From Spodoptera frugiperda (lineage: Eukaryota > Arthropoda > Insecta > Lepidoptera > Noctuidae), in contig NC_064237.1 of the NCBI RefSeq assembly GCF_023101765.2, positions 8,279,649-8,343,648 on the forward strand: a stretch of 64,000 bases of DNA, read 5' to 3'. Below the pieces are notes generated by a model that had not been told where the DNA came from, did no database searches, and was given only the letters and a program-made list of their open reading frames with translations. The position numbers and the translations under genes are program-made. Below, one piece after another: positions 1-11,159 of the stretch (positions are counted from its first letter, which is position 1; each line of letters opens with the position of its first letter).

Positions 1-149
1 ATTAATGGTATAAGCATAGAATGTTCGACGTGATTCTTTAATTTGACATAACTTTTTTATTTATGAACCGATTGACATGAAACAAACACTAAATGTAAAT
101 TTAAGCATCCCACAATATATTCGTGAAAACCGCATCCAACTCGGATCAG

Positions 150-330
150 CCGTTTCTGAGATTAGCGCGCACAGACGAACAGACAAACAGACAAACAGAC
201 AAAAAAAAAGTTAATTACATTTTTGGGTTCGACATCGACATAACAATAACCCCTGCTATTTTTTTTATTTTTATTTCAATGTACAGACAGCACTTTTCTA
301 CGATTTTATTATATGTACATATGTATAGAT
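150..330 (-). repeat. Dispersed repeat fragment with GACA/AACAGAC tract
   Basis: It contains 'gagattagcgcg' followed by a run of acagacaaac units. The same word order (gagattagcgcg, then a caaa-type run) occurs at 20780-20830, so both look like diverged copies of one family. The family's class is not certain; related plus-strand copies at 27.4, 34.0 and 34.9 kb end in CTAGT. Confidence 0.4.
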
Positions 331-340
331 GAAAGTGGTA

Positions 341-785
341 GGACACTGCAGATTATATTTATGGGTACTTTAACTATAGCACAACGTTTATTAATGTTCT
401 GGTTGCCTCTATTTTATATTGAAAAGCAAAGGATAATGTATAAAAATAATTCATTTATGGGTCGCCAAATTCCAATTCTTTAAATAATTGCATAATACGG
501 AATTTGCAAGATCTGGGTATGTAATTGACTGGATATTATTTAAGTACATGTGAGAAAAGTTACGAGGCCTACAAAAGAGATCATAGATGAGACAAAAACA
601 TTACATAAGAAAGAAATGGAATATGGAATGACAACAATGTTTCATTTTATTTTACTAATATTTTAATCAGGTCATGGTGAAATCTAAACATTTAGACTTA
701 TTATTCCGGGGGTATTAACATCACCACCATGTCTGATGTCGCGTAATATCTGTTTTAAACATATCATCAATCTATAAATAGTTAC
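341..785. other. AT-rich stretch, no gene seen
   Basis: Frequent stops occur in all frames and I recognise no repeat, RNA gene or splice-flanked exon. Confidence 0.5.
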
Positions 786-789
786 AAAG

Positions 790-985
790 GAGATAAGTGG
801 GCAGCAGGGCACACCCATATGCCGTTAATGAGGCTCGTTGCCCATCCAGGACAGGCGCAGGATAGGGCGACACCTCCCGCGGCTAATGAAATGAAAAATT
901 ATGGTCGTCCGACTGTGGCGACCTCTTTCGCACCCCTACCTTTGCTCAGCCACTATAAATAACCGCTTGCGCTTATCTCTATAAT
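790..985. promoter_or_regulatory. GC-richer island with TATA-like box
   Basis: This is a CpG-containing segment of about 200 bp inside AT-rich DNA. It ends in a TATAAATA box at 954-961, about 30 bp before a pyrimidine-rich stretch. That could be a core promoter reading rightward, but no coding exon follows. An old repeat or a conserved non-coding element would look the same. Confidence 0.2.
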
Positions 986-1889
986 GTACCTACGCATTTT
1001 TTCGACATTTCGCGGGTTTTATGAGCAATATTTTTTATTGCCACCAAAATTATATGACTGCAATAATACGTGGGCTACCGTTCGACTTAAAAATAAGCAT
1101 GTCTATACGCGGTAATTGTTTTTATGTTTATCGTGTGAGGAATACATTGTTTACGTTCTTTCCGCGTTTTGTTTGGGTATCGAATTTTGATATGGAAATA
1201 AAATTATTCTGGATTATAGCATAAGATTACCTTTATGAGCTCCGTCCTTCTTGCATTGCTCAGTGATCGACCATTGTAACACAATTGTAATAGCAGACTA
1301 AGGCCCCAGTTACTATAATTCATATATTTTAGTTTGGTTCAAGAATCAAAAGAATTTTAAGTAAAAGTTCCTTCTTAAGCCCTAATCTACTCTAGTCTCT
1401 TTTTGGCACAATTTCAACTATTTTCACCGTGTCACTAGGAAAGATGGAACAACACCCTGTCTCGATACCAATTTATTCAATTTCACTAAGAAACATTGAA
1501 GAATGGTTTACTGGAGCATTATTCAGTAAAGATATTCTGTTACACGTTATTAGAAATTCCCAACGAAACGAAGTGACAAGTTGCTTGTCATTTTTTATAA
1601 TTTGCCGCAATATCAATTTCTGTTTTGGTTATTTAACATTATTTTAGGAACATTAGCCTTTTTATTCTCTGTAGATAACACAATTATGCAAAAGAATGTA
1701 TTCATCAATTCATAATTTACTTTTTCGTTACTTAGGTCTACTGTTTACGTCTCTAGGGATATGCCGTAGCAGGCGTTGCAACATAGGGGCTCCGAAGCAG
1801 GTCTAATTAGAGGACTCGATTTTGAATTATCATGCGATCGTCAATTGACAAGAGCGTGCTTTTCACGTGCGGTTACGTGGACAGTAGAC
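986..1889. other. AT-rich stretch, no gene seen
   Basis: Only short chance frames of 60-75 codons without gene-like composition or splice context. No repeat recognised. Confidence 0.5.
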
Positions 1890-1892
1890 TTA

Positions 1893-2030
1893 CGGCGCAT
1901 TCCAATAAACTACCGATCGGTAAATTTGCTTACGAGCCGTAGAATTTTGACATAAGCTCCATACAAAATGTGTCAAAATTCTACGGCTCGTAGGCACATC
2001 TACCGATCCGTAGTTTATTGGAATGCGCCG
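1893..2030. mobile_element. 138-bp hairpin MITE with TTA target duplication (PIF/Harbinger-like)
   Basis: The two halves are near-perfect inverted repeats. The left arm starts CGGCGCATTCCAATAAACTA at 1893, and the right arm ends with its reverse complement at 2030. The arms run about 60 bp each around a loop of roughly 18 bp (about 1953-1970). TTA flanks both sides (1890-1892 and 2031-2033). A 3-bp TTA/TWA duplication is the usual signature of PIF/Harbinger elements. There is no coding capacity, so it would need a transposase from elsewhere. The arms are very similar, suggesting a fairly recent insertion. Confidence 0.8.
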
Positions 2031-2270
2031 TTAAGGGTTAGACACTAGAGTAGAGTAGAGTAACCAAGGTCTCTAGACTCTGCACGACTTACAAAAACGT
2101 GAAAAGCTTGGCAAACGGTTACATACAAAAAAAGGTTACATAATATGAAGAGAAATGAATAAGAGACAAGCATAAAAGGCTACAGAAAACTTGGATTTGT
2201 TTTATATTTATAGTAAAACAAAATCTACCATACAAAAACCTCTACCCACGTCCATACTCTGCCTGGTACC

Positions 2271-2582
2271 ATATCGATTCCTTTGGGTAGAAATGTCGTA
2301 TAAACCTATACATTTTTTTTAAGTACGTTATTCATGGGGCGTATTAACCAACAATTGATGTTTTCTTAGATGTAAATCTAAGCTAACTTTAAAACTAACG
2401 ATGGTAGATAGGTTTTGATGATTCAACCTTTTTCATTCGCAAATTGTAAGAACTTTTCCCATAGATCATAACTTCGAAAACAAAAACGTTATGATTTTTT
2501 TTTGTAAAAAAAAACGTTTTTCTGCTCTCCTGAAAAGTCGGGTTTTGGTTTATACGACCTTTCTACCCAAAGGTATCGATAT
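2271..2582. repeat. Foldback structure: 36-bp inverted repeats around a 240-bp core
   Basis: The left arm 2271-2306 and the right arm 2547-2582 are reverse complements with two mismatches in 36. The core is AT-rich and non-coding. It may be an internal part of a foldback element or MITE whose outer ends have decayed; no clear target duplication was found. Confidence 0.6.
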
Positions 2583-2590
2583 GCTACATA

Positions 2591-3635
2591 CAACACAGAT
2601 TATTGAAATCACCTTAGTACCAAAGTACCAAACTATATACTACCTACATCTGTGCATGTTTCGAATCGAATCCAGTCTAAGTTTCAGGTGGCACAACTTC
2701 GTACCATTTGCATTTAGCTAGGATTGCACCAAATACGGGACCTGCAGGGTGCAAATTGGCTTAATCATTAGAGTAATAAGAAAGTTGGGTTACACTAAGA
2801 GCACTGGTAGAAGCTGTGCTGTAAGAAACTTTGGATTCAGGTCATTTATACTCACAAATATTACCTATGTATTAATGGAAATAATGTTACACGTTAAAAT
2901 AATAGTAAGGGATAGGCAGTATAGTACGAAGTAAATAGGGAGTTAGACAGAAATGTACTTTAGCTACTTATTGTAAGGTATATATCATGAAAAGTTGGAG
3001 TATACCTACTGCTAGATATTAAATAGGTTTTCCTACTACATGCAACTCCAAAGTATATTTTGCAAAATAATAACTAAGTAGTGGTAATAAATCTTATTTT
3101 TCAGAACCTCACCTACATATTATATATGCGCAGGAGTTATTTGATATTTTTAAAATATAAACTATAAAATTATTGGGACTGACATACGCTGTGCGTTATA
3201 ATAGTCCCTAAAAATTCATAAGATTAAAAAAATCCTCTAAAATCATTAAAATAAAGTACACGTTGCCTTGTCCCATGTACACAGCCCTGTTGTGTCGTAT
3301 CTTCAAGCATAAAAACTACATCAAAAACAAAGCATTCTCTGTAAAATATTACCAGCAGTAATATCCTTTAGGGAAATTCTTTAGCGATTCAAGTAATAGC
3401 TATTCTACTTATTGTTACTATAAAAGGGGTCTCTCAGGAGTAAAGCTAGAAAAGGGTTCGGTACCTCCACAAAACATGTCAGTATTTAGACTCGTGAGGT
3501 TTTGATTTCATCTAAATTCTAGTTTAGGATCTAGGTAATAAATGGTAAGAATGATTTGGTCTATCCTTAGAGTATAAAAAGTCCTGCTTATGTTAGAAAT
3601 GTTAAAACTATTCTAGATAAACTTCTCGTTGGGCC
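2591..3635. other. AT-rich stretch, no gene seen
   Basis: I see no recognisable repeat, RNA gene or coding exon. Confidence 0.45.
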
Positions 3636-3753
3636 TTTTTTACGGAGGGAAAATCATACATTGTTTCCCGCACCTTGGAAGAGGCGAGAGGGAGTGTCAG
3701 ACTCTTACGACTAAAAACTACCCCGTACTTATTCCTGCTTTTCGGTCTAAGTC
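3636..3753 (-). repeat. R1-tail short repeat, copy 1
   Basis: Minus-strand copy of the family that reads, on its sense strand, GGTGGTTTTTAGTCAGTAAG, then AGTCTGACACTCCCTCTCGCC, ending TGGATGATTTTCCC plus A-run. Here the A-run appears as a T-run at 3636, and the copy is diverged towards its head. Confidence 0.75.
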
Positions 3754-4228
3754 TCAAAGAAGAGCTACGAGGAATATGGAAACTTATTTTCATTAGATTT
3801 AAAAAGTAAAATCGACATAGGTATGTATTTATATAAAGTTAGGATAAAAATAACAAAATTATAATGTCTTTTTACAAGGACAAAAATAAACTAACATGTT
3901 TCGTACTAAAAATAAAAATACTGTGAAGGATAAGTTTTTAACTTTTAGTCAAGTCTGTTTAATAAACTTTAAAGAAAATGTGAATGGACACTCTTAATAT
4001 AATTACTACGACGTAGTCCAGGTTCGTGCCAAGAGCCCAAGTTTTTAACTATAGACTACATTTTGTATGAAATAGTGTGATATTATTAGTTTTGAGTGAA
4101 CAAAGATAAATGTCAAGTACAAAGTCAAAATCGTATCACAATAAAAAGAAACGTAAAATTTATCAAATTGTGATAAAACTGTTTTATTTTTTCTTCTCTT
4201 TATTTTAGGAATACTTTAGACATATAAT

Positions 4229-4352
4229 TACCGGGGCTCCGGATCGAAAAGTAGGAACGGGGTATTTTTAGTCAGTATGTAAGAGTCTGTAACTCCCTCT
4301 CGCCTCGACCCTGGTGAGAGAAGTCATTTAATGATTTCCCCCTTAAAAAAAA
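4229..4352 (+). repeat. R1-tail short repeat, copy 2
   Basis: Begins at TTACCGGGGCTCCGG and ends in a short A-run. It is full on the 3' side, with a small insertion in the AGTCAGTAAG region. Confidence 0.75.
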
Positions 4353-5772
4353 CCCTAGTTATATTTTTTCTAATCGATTTTTGCATAAATGTTATTTCTT
4401 TTTAGTTTTTCTTCCAAACCAAAACAGTGTTTCACTAAAACACATAGTTTTAAAAAGAATCCATGTATACAACTTCAATAAATAAGTGTTTAAACGCCTT
4501 TACCATCTACGAAAAAAAAGTCCCTTCCAAGTCCCAGTTAATTGTGCAAGATTATACAAAGCACTGGTTTACCAAATGAACAGGAACGTTGGCCGATGTT
4601 GGCCACATATGGCGTTTATGGTAACTCCTAACGAGACGAGGATGAGCACAGGCGCCCTGGGAATAAGCCAAGTAAGTACCGAAAATGTGTTAATACATAT
4701 ACGATGATGCACACTACTACTACACTATGAAACTAATTTGTAAGCCACCGTAAGCGGCTTGCTTCAATCCCGGCGAAGAGAGATTGATTATGTTTTAATT
4801 TTGTATGTTATGGTGAAGTGAATTGTGAAGTAGTTTTAAGTATTTTTAATGAAACTAGTAGTAGTAGAAGACACTTGAAAACATATGGTTTAGAAAAAAA
4901 TAGTCTAAGGCTACATAAAGATTCCACATAAGTGGCATATGCACGACGGGTTTATTTAAAAAATGTGATGAATACCCTCTACAATGTCAATGCCAATAAA
5001 AGGTATATAAGCTCAAATAAGGCAAACAAAACTCCTTCAAAGACGATCTAAATATCTTATACTTAGTATTTACTTTCCATTCCAATACGTTACTCAAATA
5101 CACAACACGAGCACACACGAAGCAACCACAATTCCAAGAACTGCTCAAGTAATATGCAAGCAAGTGGCTAATAATCAATATGTACGAACTATTGGACAAG
5201 AACTTTGCTACATACATACCGAGTTCATTAATGTCCCGACTGTTTCAAAGTAAATTTACAACTCCACCGGTGTAACCGAACTATCAGCAATTTTGCAAGT
5301 TCCGTCGCTTCATTCAAGAAATTGATGTTCGTAATTTTATTAGCTCTAACATACGAGTAATAATAAGTTCCAGGGTAAAGTTCCAGTGTAATTTGCTGTT
5401 CAATTTTAGTATAAAAGTGTTGGAATTAAGGTTTTGTTTTCATTGTTTTGTGTTATTAATATTGTGTGGGTGGAGAGTGAGAGATGTGAGATGGTGTGGT
5501 GTGAGTGAGGTAACTACGTATATTGATGCCCTGTTTTGTATCATGAGTATAGGCTGTAGGTATTTAGACCTTTCATAAACCTACTCATACCTCTGTATTG
5601 TTAAGTTTGAAATGATTTACTCGGTAGAGCTTGGGTTTAGGGGGCGTTAAATAAAGTCTGAGCCACGATTGACTGGTAAAAGTATAATATTAATGTAAAC
5701 TTAACTCAAACTAAACAATGGTGTACAATATAATACGATAACTATGAAAAAATAAGAAAGAAGAAAGGCTTA
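4353..5772. other. AT-rich stretch, no gene seen
   Basis: Short open frames of 60-76 codons occur, but none has splice context or protein-like composition that I can support. Confidence 0.45.
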
Positions 5773-8700
5773 CTGCCGCGCTCAGAGACATTTAATGATT
5801 ACTTAAACTAATCCTTAGTAACGATTTTGTATCGAAAGCAAATGCTTAGGAATGGATTAAGTAATCATTAAATGTTTTTTTTTTTTTTTTTACATTTAAT
5901 GGGTCGACGTTTGACCGCTATCTCACCTGATGGTAAGTGATGATGCGGCCTACGGTGGAGCACGTCTGCCCATATAGCAACCTATTCACTCGGGCCTTGA
6001 AGATACCCAGGTTATACCCATCAGGAAACACAGACTCCGGCGAGGAGTTCCACTCCTAGCAGTTCGCACAAGGAAGCTTGAAGCGAAGCGCTTCGTGCGA
6101 GTTGGTGGGATATCTACCATGAAGCGGTGACGCGTATAAACTCGCCGATTGTCTTGTGGTTCGATGATGAAAAGGACTACTGGGAATAAAGTTGTGCAAT
6201 TCCCTCGCACACTCTCCGAAATTATCCGGTAAAAAACGGAAAGGCTTGCGACCTTGCGCCTGTGTTCAAGGCTGAAGCCGGGCCTCCACAAGCGCATCAT
6301 CGTTGAAGCTTCTTGGCACGCCTTTCAATGTGTTCGAGCGCATCTAGCTGGCATTTAGCCGAGCCGTCCCAAAGGTGAGAACAGTACTCCATACATGACC
6401 GAACCTGCGCTTGGTACAGGCTCAGCAGTTGTTTCGGTGTGAAGTATTGTCCCACCTTCGAGAGGATACCCAACCTCCTACCAGCCAGATGCGCCTTTCG
6501 ACTCTATATAAGAGGCGAAGTTTAGCGTTGGCGATAAGTTACGCCAAGAAGCTCTACGATGATCCGATATTGGAACGGATACATTTCGGAAAGTAGGAGC
6601 CAGCGGAAATTGACTCCGTTTGGCAGAGAATGGGACACGCCTGGGTGTTTAAAAACTAGCGTTGAACTTGACCAAGTTGGCGTCACCCCAATCGGAGACC
6701 GCCTTCAAGGACGAGTTCAACCGTTCGACCATGGATTCTCTTAGAGACTGGATCTGTGTTCCGCTAGTCCGCGCATCGGACATTATAGCTTTCAACAACT
6801 GTATGCTGCATTGCATACCCAAAGATACCGGGCTTAAGCATTCTTGATGTGCAGCAAAAAGAGCGTTGCTGAAAGTACTGACCCCTGAGTGGACTCCGGC
6901 GTTGATACCAAATTGGTCAGACGAGCAGCAATCGATGGTACTATATTGACCGATCCCTCAGGAAGTCTGCAATCCATCTGCACAGATCAGCGGGTAGTCC
7001 ATATGCAGGAATTGCCGATAAGGCATCGTGCCAAACCCTGTCAAAGGCCTTCGATATATCGAGAGAGACCCTAATTGCCTCCCCGTGCTTATAGATGGCC
7101 TAGCTCCAAATGTGGGTCATACGCAAGAACAGTGGATCGGTTGCGGCGAAACCCATACTGCTGATCGCTGAGGCAGGTCGTTACCTTCAAGGTATGCCAG
7201 GAGCCTGTTGTTGAGTACATATACTTCCATACTCTTACAGAGTTATGGACGTGACTCGAGATTGGTCGGTAATTGTTAGGGTCGGCACGACTACCTTTTT
7301 TGGGTACAGGCTGCACGTTGGCCAGCTTCCATGCAAATGCGGCACTGTGTAACCAGTCTCCAAGGAAAGTCGAAACAGGCGTTCGCTTGATTGGAGCAAC
7401 TCAGGCGCACAGGTTTTTAAAACCTTTTTCGGGATTCCGTCGGGGCCACTGGCCTTGTTCACGTGAGATTACGCAACGTCTTATACACCTCCTTCTGTCG
7501 GATGCGAATTTTCGACATTTTCGTCTCGCATACGTTATTTAGAGAAGGAGGTATAGTGCCACCAGTATCAAGACGTGTAAGATTCCGCAAATTAGAGAAG
7601 CAAACAGGTTTGCCTTCTCTACCGCGGTGTGTGCCAGCGTCCCGTTATGGCCCCAGGAGAGGTGGGAGTGAAGTAACGGCAGAAGTTCGATTCAACCGCC
7701 TTGGCCAGGGACCAAATGCTTTACTACCCGCTGGGTAAGAAGCCGTTTGTTCCCTATTCGGCCAATGTGGTTAAACGTTAACCCATCCGTAATGCCTTTT
7801 TGCATAACTTGGCAGCCCTGTTATAGGCTCTCTTCCTCTGAAGAGTGTCGTCAGCCTTACGACGCCTGGCATCCGCCCATGCCAAGTATGCCGCATGCTT
7901 TGCGCTTCAGCACGTCTGCAGTCGGCATCGATAATGGACGAGTCCCACCGAAAATGTCGAAATCAGAGAATAATAATGTAGTTTCCATGCCCTGACGCAA
8001 CACCCCTGTTATGGCATCCGCACAATGACGGGCTTCAGTAGAGAAGCAGACAGGCCGCCAAGCTAGGATGACAAATTGATCGATCCCTATGTCCCAGTCT
8101 GCTGAACTTGTACCGCCACATGGCCGAGATCCCTGGGACTAGGATCCGGTGGGGAGTACGTGGATACGGATCAATTCACCAGACATTCAGTAGCTACCCA
8201 AGGGTGAAGATACTGACACCGAGTAGCTGTCTGGATCAGTTGTCAGCAGAAGGTCTAGGCAGTTGGCAGTGTGCGAGTCGACATCGGGCACCCTTGTGGC
8301 CTCCTGGACCAGCTGGGTCAGGCCAAGCGTTAGCGCAAGCTTACGATTTCTCTCCCAGCATGGTCAGTGCACTGGTATTGGGAACAGCCACTCCTGGTGA
8401 TGAGCGTTAAAGTCCCTTCCAGTAACACCAACTGGGCCGAAGGGTACCTTGCCGAGCCGCATCCGCCGTCTCCACAAGGTGTTGAAAAACGGTCGTCTCC
8501 AAATCTCCGCTGTGCGACCGGTAGACACAGGCATAGATTCGTGGATTTTCTCTATGCCTGTGTCCACCAGTATCGTGTGTCAAGGTTGAAAAACTGGGGT
8601 CCTCAAAGTTTCGGAGACGCCGGTAACAGACGCCGTCTTGGACGTATAGCAATAAAGCTATTTATGCACGGGGAACGAAGTAGTGCTCCAGAGAAAAGCC

Positions 8701-9326
8701 TGGGTATGTTCAGGTTTGATACGTCCGACGGACATCTGATATTGGGTCTCCGCAAGAGAAACAAGAGCGTTGGGTTCTCGGTCTCCAGATGGTTGATAAC
8801 CGCAATGAGATTTGAGTGCAAGCCTCGGATGTTAGGAGAAATGCAATTGATCAAGAGAGTGCAGCCGCTGTTGAACCCTTTTCTTAGCTTTCGTTTTCAT
8901 TTTGTGTAAATAAGTTGCTGAGAGGAGGAGTGAAATGTTCCTGATCACATGATGTAATGACGCATATGCAGTTAGCCACATTCAATGGGAATCAGCCTAG
9001 ATGTTTAAAATACGCCCAACCCACCCATAATATATCGAGCCCTTCTTTATACTCGGTAAACGATGGCGTATACTTTTGGGATTTTTCGCTAGATGGCGGG
9101 GCAGCCTTTCATAATGTTGCTAGCACGCTATATTGGGCCTTTCAACTATCTGCGGTCGGCCAACTGTGCACCGATGCCTTATATCCCGCTACCCTCCGCG
9201 ACTGGAACAACCCGATGCAGCCACACAGCGCGCGCCAGAACGGTCTAACATAAACAAACATTTAAAAGTGATCCTTGTCAATACTGCTTAGGGCATTGAG
9301 GGATTAAATGTTTCTGAATGTGGCAG
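5773..9326. mobile_element. Palindromic TA-flanked MITE, split by a LINE
   Basis: The MITE consists of 5773-5877 plus 9314-9326, about 118 bp when the inserted LINE is disregarded. Its left end CTGCCGCGCTCAGAGACA and its right end (reverse complement CTGCCACATTCAGAAACA) are terminal inverted repeats that stay similar for about 34 bp. TA flanks each end (5771-5772 and 9327-9328). The 11-bp word attaaatgttt (5867-5877 and 9303-9313) is the LINE's target duplication. The TA duplication fits Tc1/mariner-type MITEs. A related partial copy lies at 45785-45874. Confidence 0.75.
5878..9302 (-). pseudogene. Decayed near full-length LINE (copy A), EN-RT family of the 59-62 kb element
   Basis: Read on the minus strand, this aligns from end to end with the LINE at 59.3-62.7 kb: 5' region, endonuclease, reverse transcriptase, C-terminal region, 3' UTR and A-tail (T-run 5875-5891). 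The reading frame is broken by many small insertions and deletions, so only fragments of frame remain, for example the C-terminal part at 5986-6300, an RT part around 7089-7462 and endonuclease parts at 8407-8854. The catalytic YADD box is destroyed: at about 6806-6820 'tatgcaatgcagc' replaces 'tatgcagatgacagc'. The endonuclease GDFN motif is frameshifted near 8400-8425. An 11-bp target duplication (attaaatgttt) bounds it, and it sits inside a MITE. About 50 bp at its 5' end (9253-9302) match copy B poorly. It cannot encode active proteins. Confidence 0.92.
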
Positions 9327-9860
9327 TAAGACACGCGTTTTTATATTAAAAATATGTATTTTCTCAGTATTTAAAATATACGAATTCATATATTCACTGA
9401 AGTCTCCAAATTAAACGAAAACCATAAACGATCAGAATACAACAGTAAATAAATTAACCAAAATTAAATGCAAATTAAGAAAATTAAACATTGCAAACCA
9501 GTTTTATAAACAAATATAGATTGTCTCACAATATTATCGTTATATTTAGACACGGTTCGCTAAAACGTTTCAACGCATTGTAAATTATTTATTATTTATC
9601 CTTCCATCTAACATGAATTTCAAATTAAACATATTTACTAAGGTACGTACTTATAATTAACTTTGTTTATTAATATTGTAACATTATTAATTTTCTAAGA
9701 AAATCCTCCTTTTGAACTCAATAGGAGACGGGATTTTTTAAATATTTGGATTTCACGTTTCAATATTAATCACAAAATGAGAATATGAAGTTTGTCTCAT
9801 TAATTTTGGATATGTGACATGTTTCTACCTTTAAGTACTCTTTCTGGTTTCATAAGAGTC
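9327..9860. other. AT-rich stretch, no gene seen
   Basis: Very AT-rich with no recognisable repeat or exon. Confidence 0.45.
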
Positions 9861-9867
9861 GCATTAT

Positions 9868-10173
9868 ACTCGTAGCACCGTAGCATTTAAGCAGTATAAC
9901 ACTAAAAGCTCATAGCATTATAGCATTAAAACTGTATAGCATTATAGCAGGTGTTTAGTTTATAGATTCTAGATACTCAAAATAAAATTGTATTTTTAAA
10001 ATCAGACTAGTGATTCTGGAAATTAATGCGTTTATAAACAAAAAATAAATCATGGCCTTATAGCATTGTAGTGTTATAGCAGTATGACAGTTTTGCACTT
10101 TTAGAATTGTAGCATAATAGCTCTATAGCCTAATAACATTACGGCATTATAGTATTGTAGTATTAAATCATAA
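9868..10173 (+). repeat. Degenerate AGCATTATAGC-type array
   Basis: Words such as tagcattatagc, tagcattgtag and tatagcag recur at irregular spacing, broken by about 100 bp of unrelated DNA. Similar words (aagcattctagctcatag) resume at 11160, beyond the LTR element, so that element inserted into the array. Confidence 0.5.
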
Positions 10174-10177
10174 AAGC

Positions 10178-10416
10178 TTTAGGGAACAGCGAGTTAAAGT
10201 TCATCTAAGAAAAGGAGGATCCTCCGACCAAATTTGATCAGCCTGGCGGGCTTTCTGCCAAACTGTTGTTCGTGGATTTTCTATCCGTGTTAATTCGCAT
10301 GTAAACTTCATATGTGTGATGCAGGCCTATTTATGACGTCATCCATTGATTTGCTCGTCGATAGTCTATGTGCGACATCTGTCATCTGTCAATTGTCACT
10401 TGTCAGTGTCGCCACA
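10178..10416 (-). repeat. 3' LTR of the TRIM-like element
   Basis: About 240 bp, aligning throughout with 10917-11159, with scattered single-base differences and one small indel near its inner edge. By plus-strand coordinates it is left of the interior, and the purine tract directly follows it. Confidence 0.85.
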
Positions 10417-10513
10417 TCACTCCCCCCCAAGACCGGAGGTCGATCCTGTTGAGACGGCTGTCGATGCTTGAAAATGAGCGGTGCCAGAACCAGTGTAGAA
10501 TGTCCCTTAGTTC

Positions 10514-10620
10514 CAGTGAGTCGGAACTATGCCGCTGAATGCCCAGTGAGTCGGGTGAGCGGTGCAGGGTGATACTCCAGTGAGTCGGAGTAGTGAAGCT
10601 AGTGTCCCACAGTGAGTCGG
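10514..10620 (+). repeat. Four CAGTGAGTCGG boxes inside the TRIM-like element
   Basis: Exact 11-bp copies start at 10514, 10544, 10578 and 10610. Intervals of about 30 bp separate them, and the surrounding bases vary. Two 'tgatgaggccg' words follow at about 10720 and 10780. The role is unknown; an RNA structural or packaging signal is possible. Confidence 0.75.
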
Positions 10621-10898
10621 GGAATAAGATGCTGCGAGGGTAGGTGCGTAGTGGCTGGCTTCTGCGTTGACGGGAGGAAGGCGTCCTCAGACCGTGTGCA
10701 GAGTGCTGTGCCTAGACGTTGATGAGGCCGTAGGGAAGAACCAGGCTGCATATCTTCGATGTAGCGTGTGGTGGTCCCTGATGAGGCCGAGGATGCTGGT
10801 TGGCTGCGACTTGATTACCGCTCAGCGGAGAAGTGATGAGTGAGGGAGATGGCGATAAGGATGACGGTGCTGATCTGCTCCGTGAAGGTTGGTTTCAA

Positions 10899-10915
10899 TC
10901 ACGTCGGGGTCACCA
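10899..10915 (-). other. Primer-binding site, tRNA-Trp type
   Basis: The plus strand reads TCACGTCGGGGTCACCA, which matches the 3' end of tRNA-Trp including CCA. It lies one base from the LTR edge, where a reverse-transcription primer site is expected. Confidence 0.8.
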
Positions 10916-10916
10916 C

Positions 10917-11159
10917 TTTAGGGAACAGCGAGTAAAGTTCCCTAAGAAAAGGAGGATCCTCCGACCAGGCGAGGTGATCAGCCTGGCGGGCTTTCTGCCC
11001 AACTGTTGTTCGTTGGGATTTTCTATCCGTGTTAATTCGCATGTAAACTTCATATGTGTGATGCAGGATATTTATGACGTCATCCATTGATTTGCTCGTC
11101 GATAGTCTATGTGCGACTTCTGTCATCTGTCATCTGTCACTTGTCAGAGTGTCGCCACA
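10917..11159 (-). repeat. 5' LTR of the TRIM-like element
   Basis: About 243 bp and a near copy of 10178-10416. Transcription of the element would start within it and run leftward. Confidence 0.85.

Larger units (their letters stand above)
10178..11159 (-). mobile_element. Short non-autonomous LTR element (TRIM-like), tRNA-Trp primed
   Basis: The element is 982 bp with two highly similar LTRs (10178-10416 and 10917-11159). Read on the minus strand, each LTR starts TGTGGCGACAC. Next to the 5' LTR lies a primer-binding site, TGGTGACCCCGACGTGA, at about 10899-10915. It is complementary to the 3' end of insect tRNA-Trp (remembered sequence). A purine tract, GGGGGGGAGTGA on the minus strand, abuts the 3' LTR at about 10417-10428. 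AAGC flanks both ends (10174-10177 and 11160-11163). The roughly 500-bp interior has no gag or pol frame, so it must borrow proteins. A tRNA-Trp primer is reported for CsRn1-type Ty3/gypsy elements, so such a partner is the best guess. Confidence 0.88.

Noticed and set aside
10833..11126. Open frames of 75-89 codons across the LTR element
   Set aside because: They run across the interior-LTR boundary and occur on both strands; there is no gag or pol similarity.
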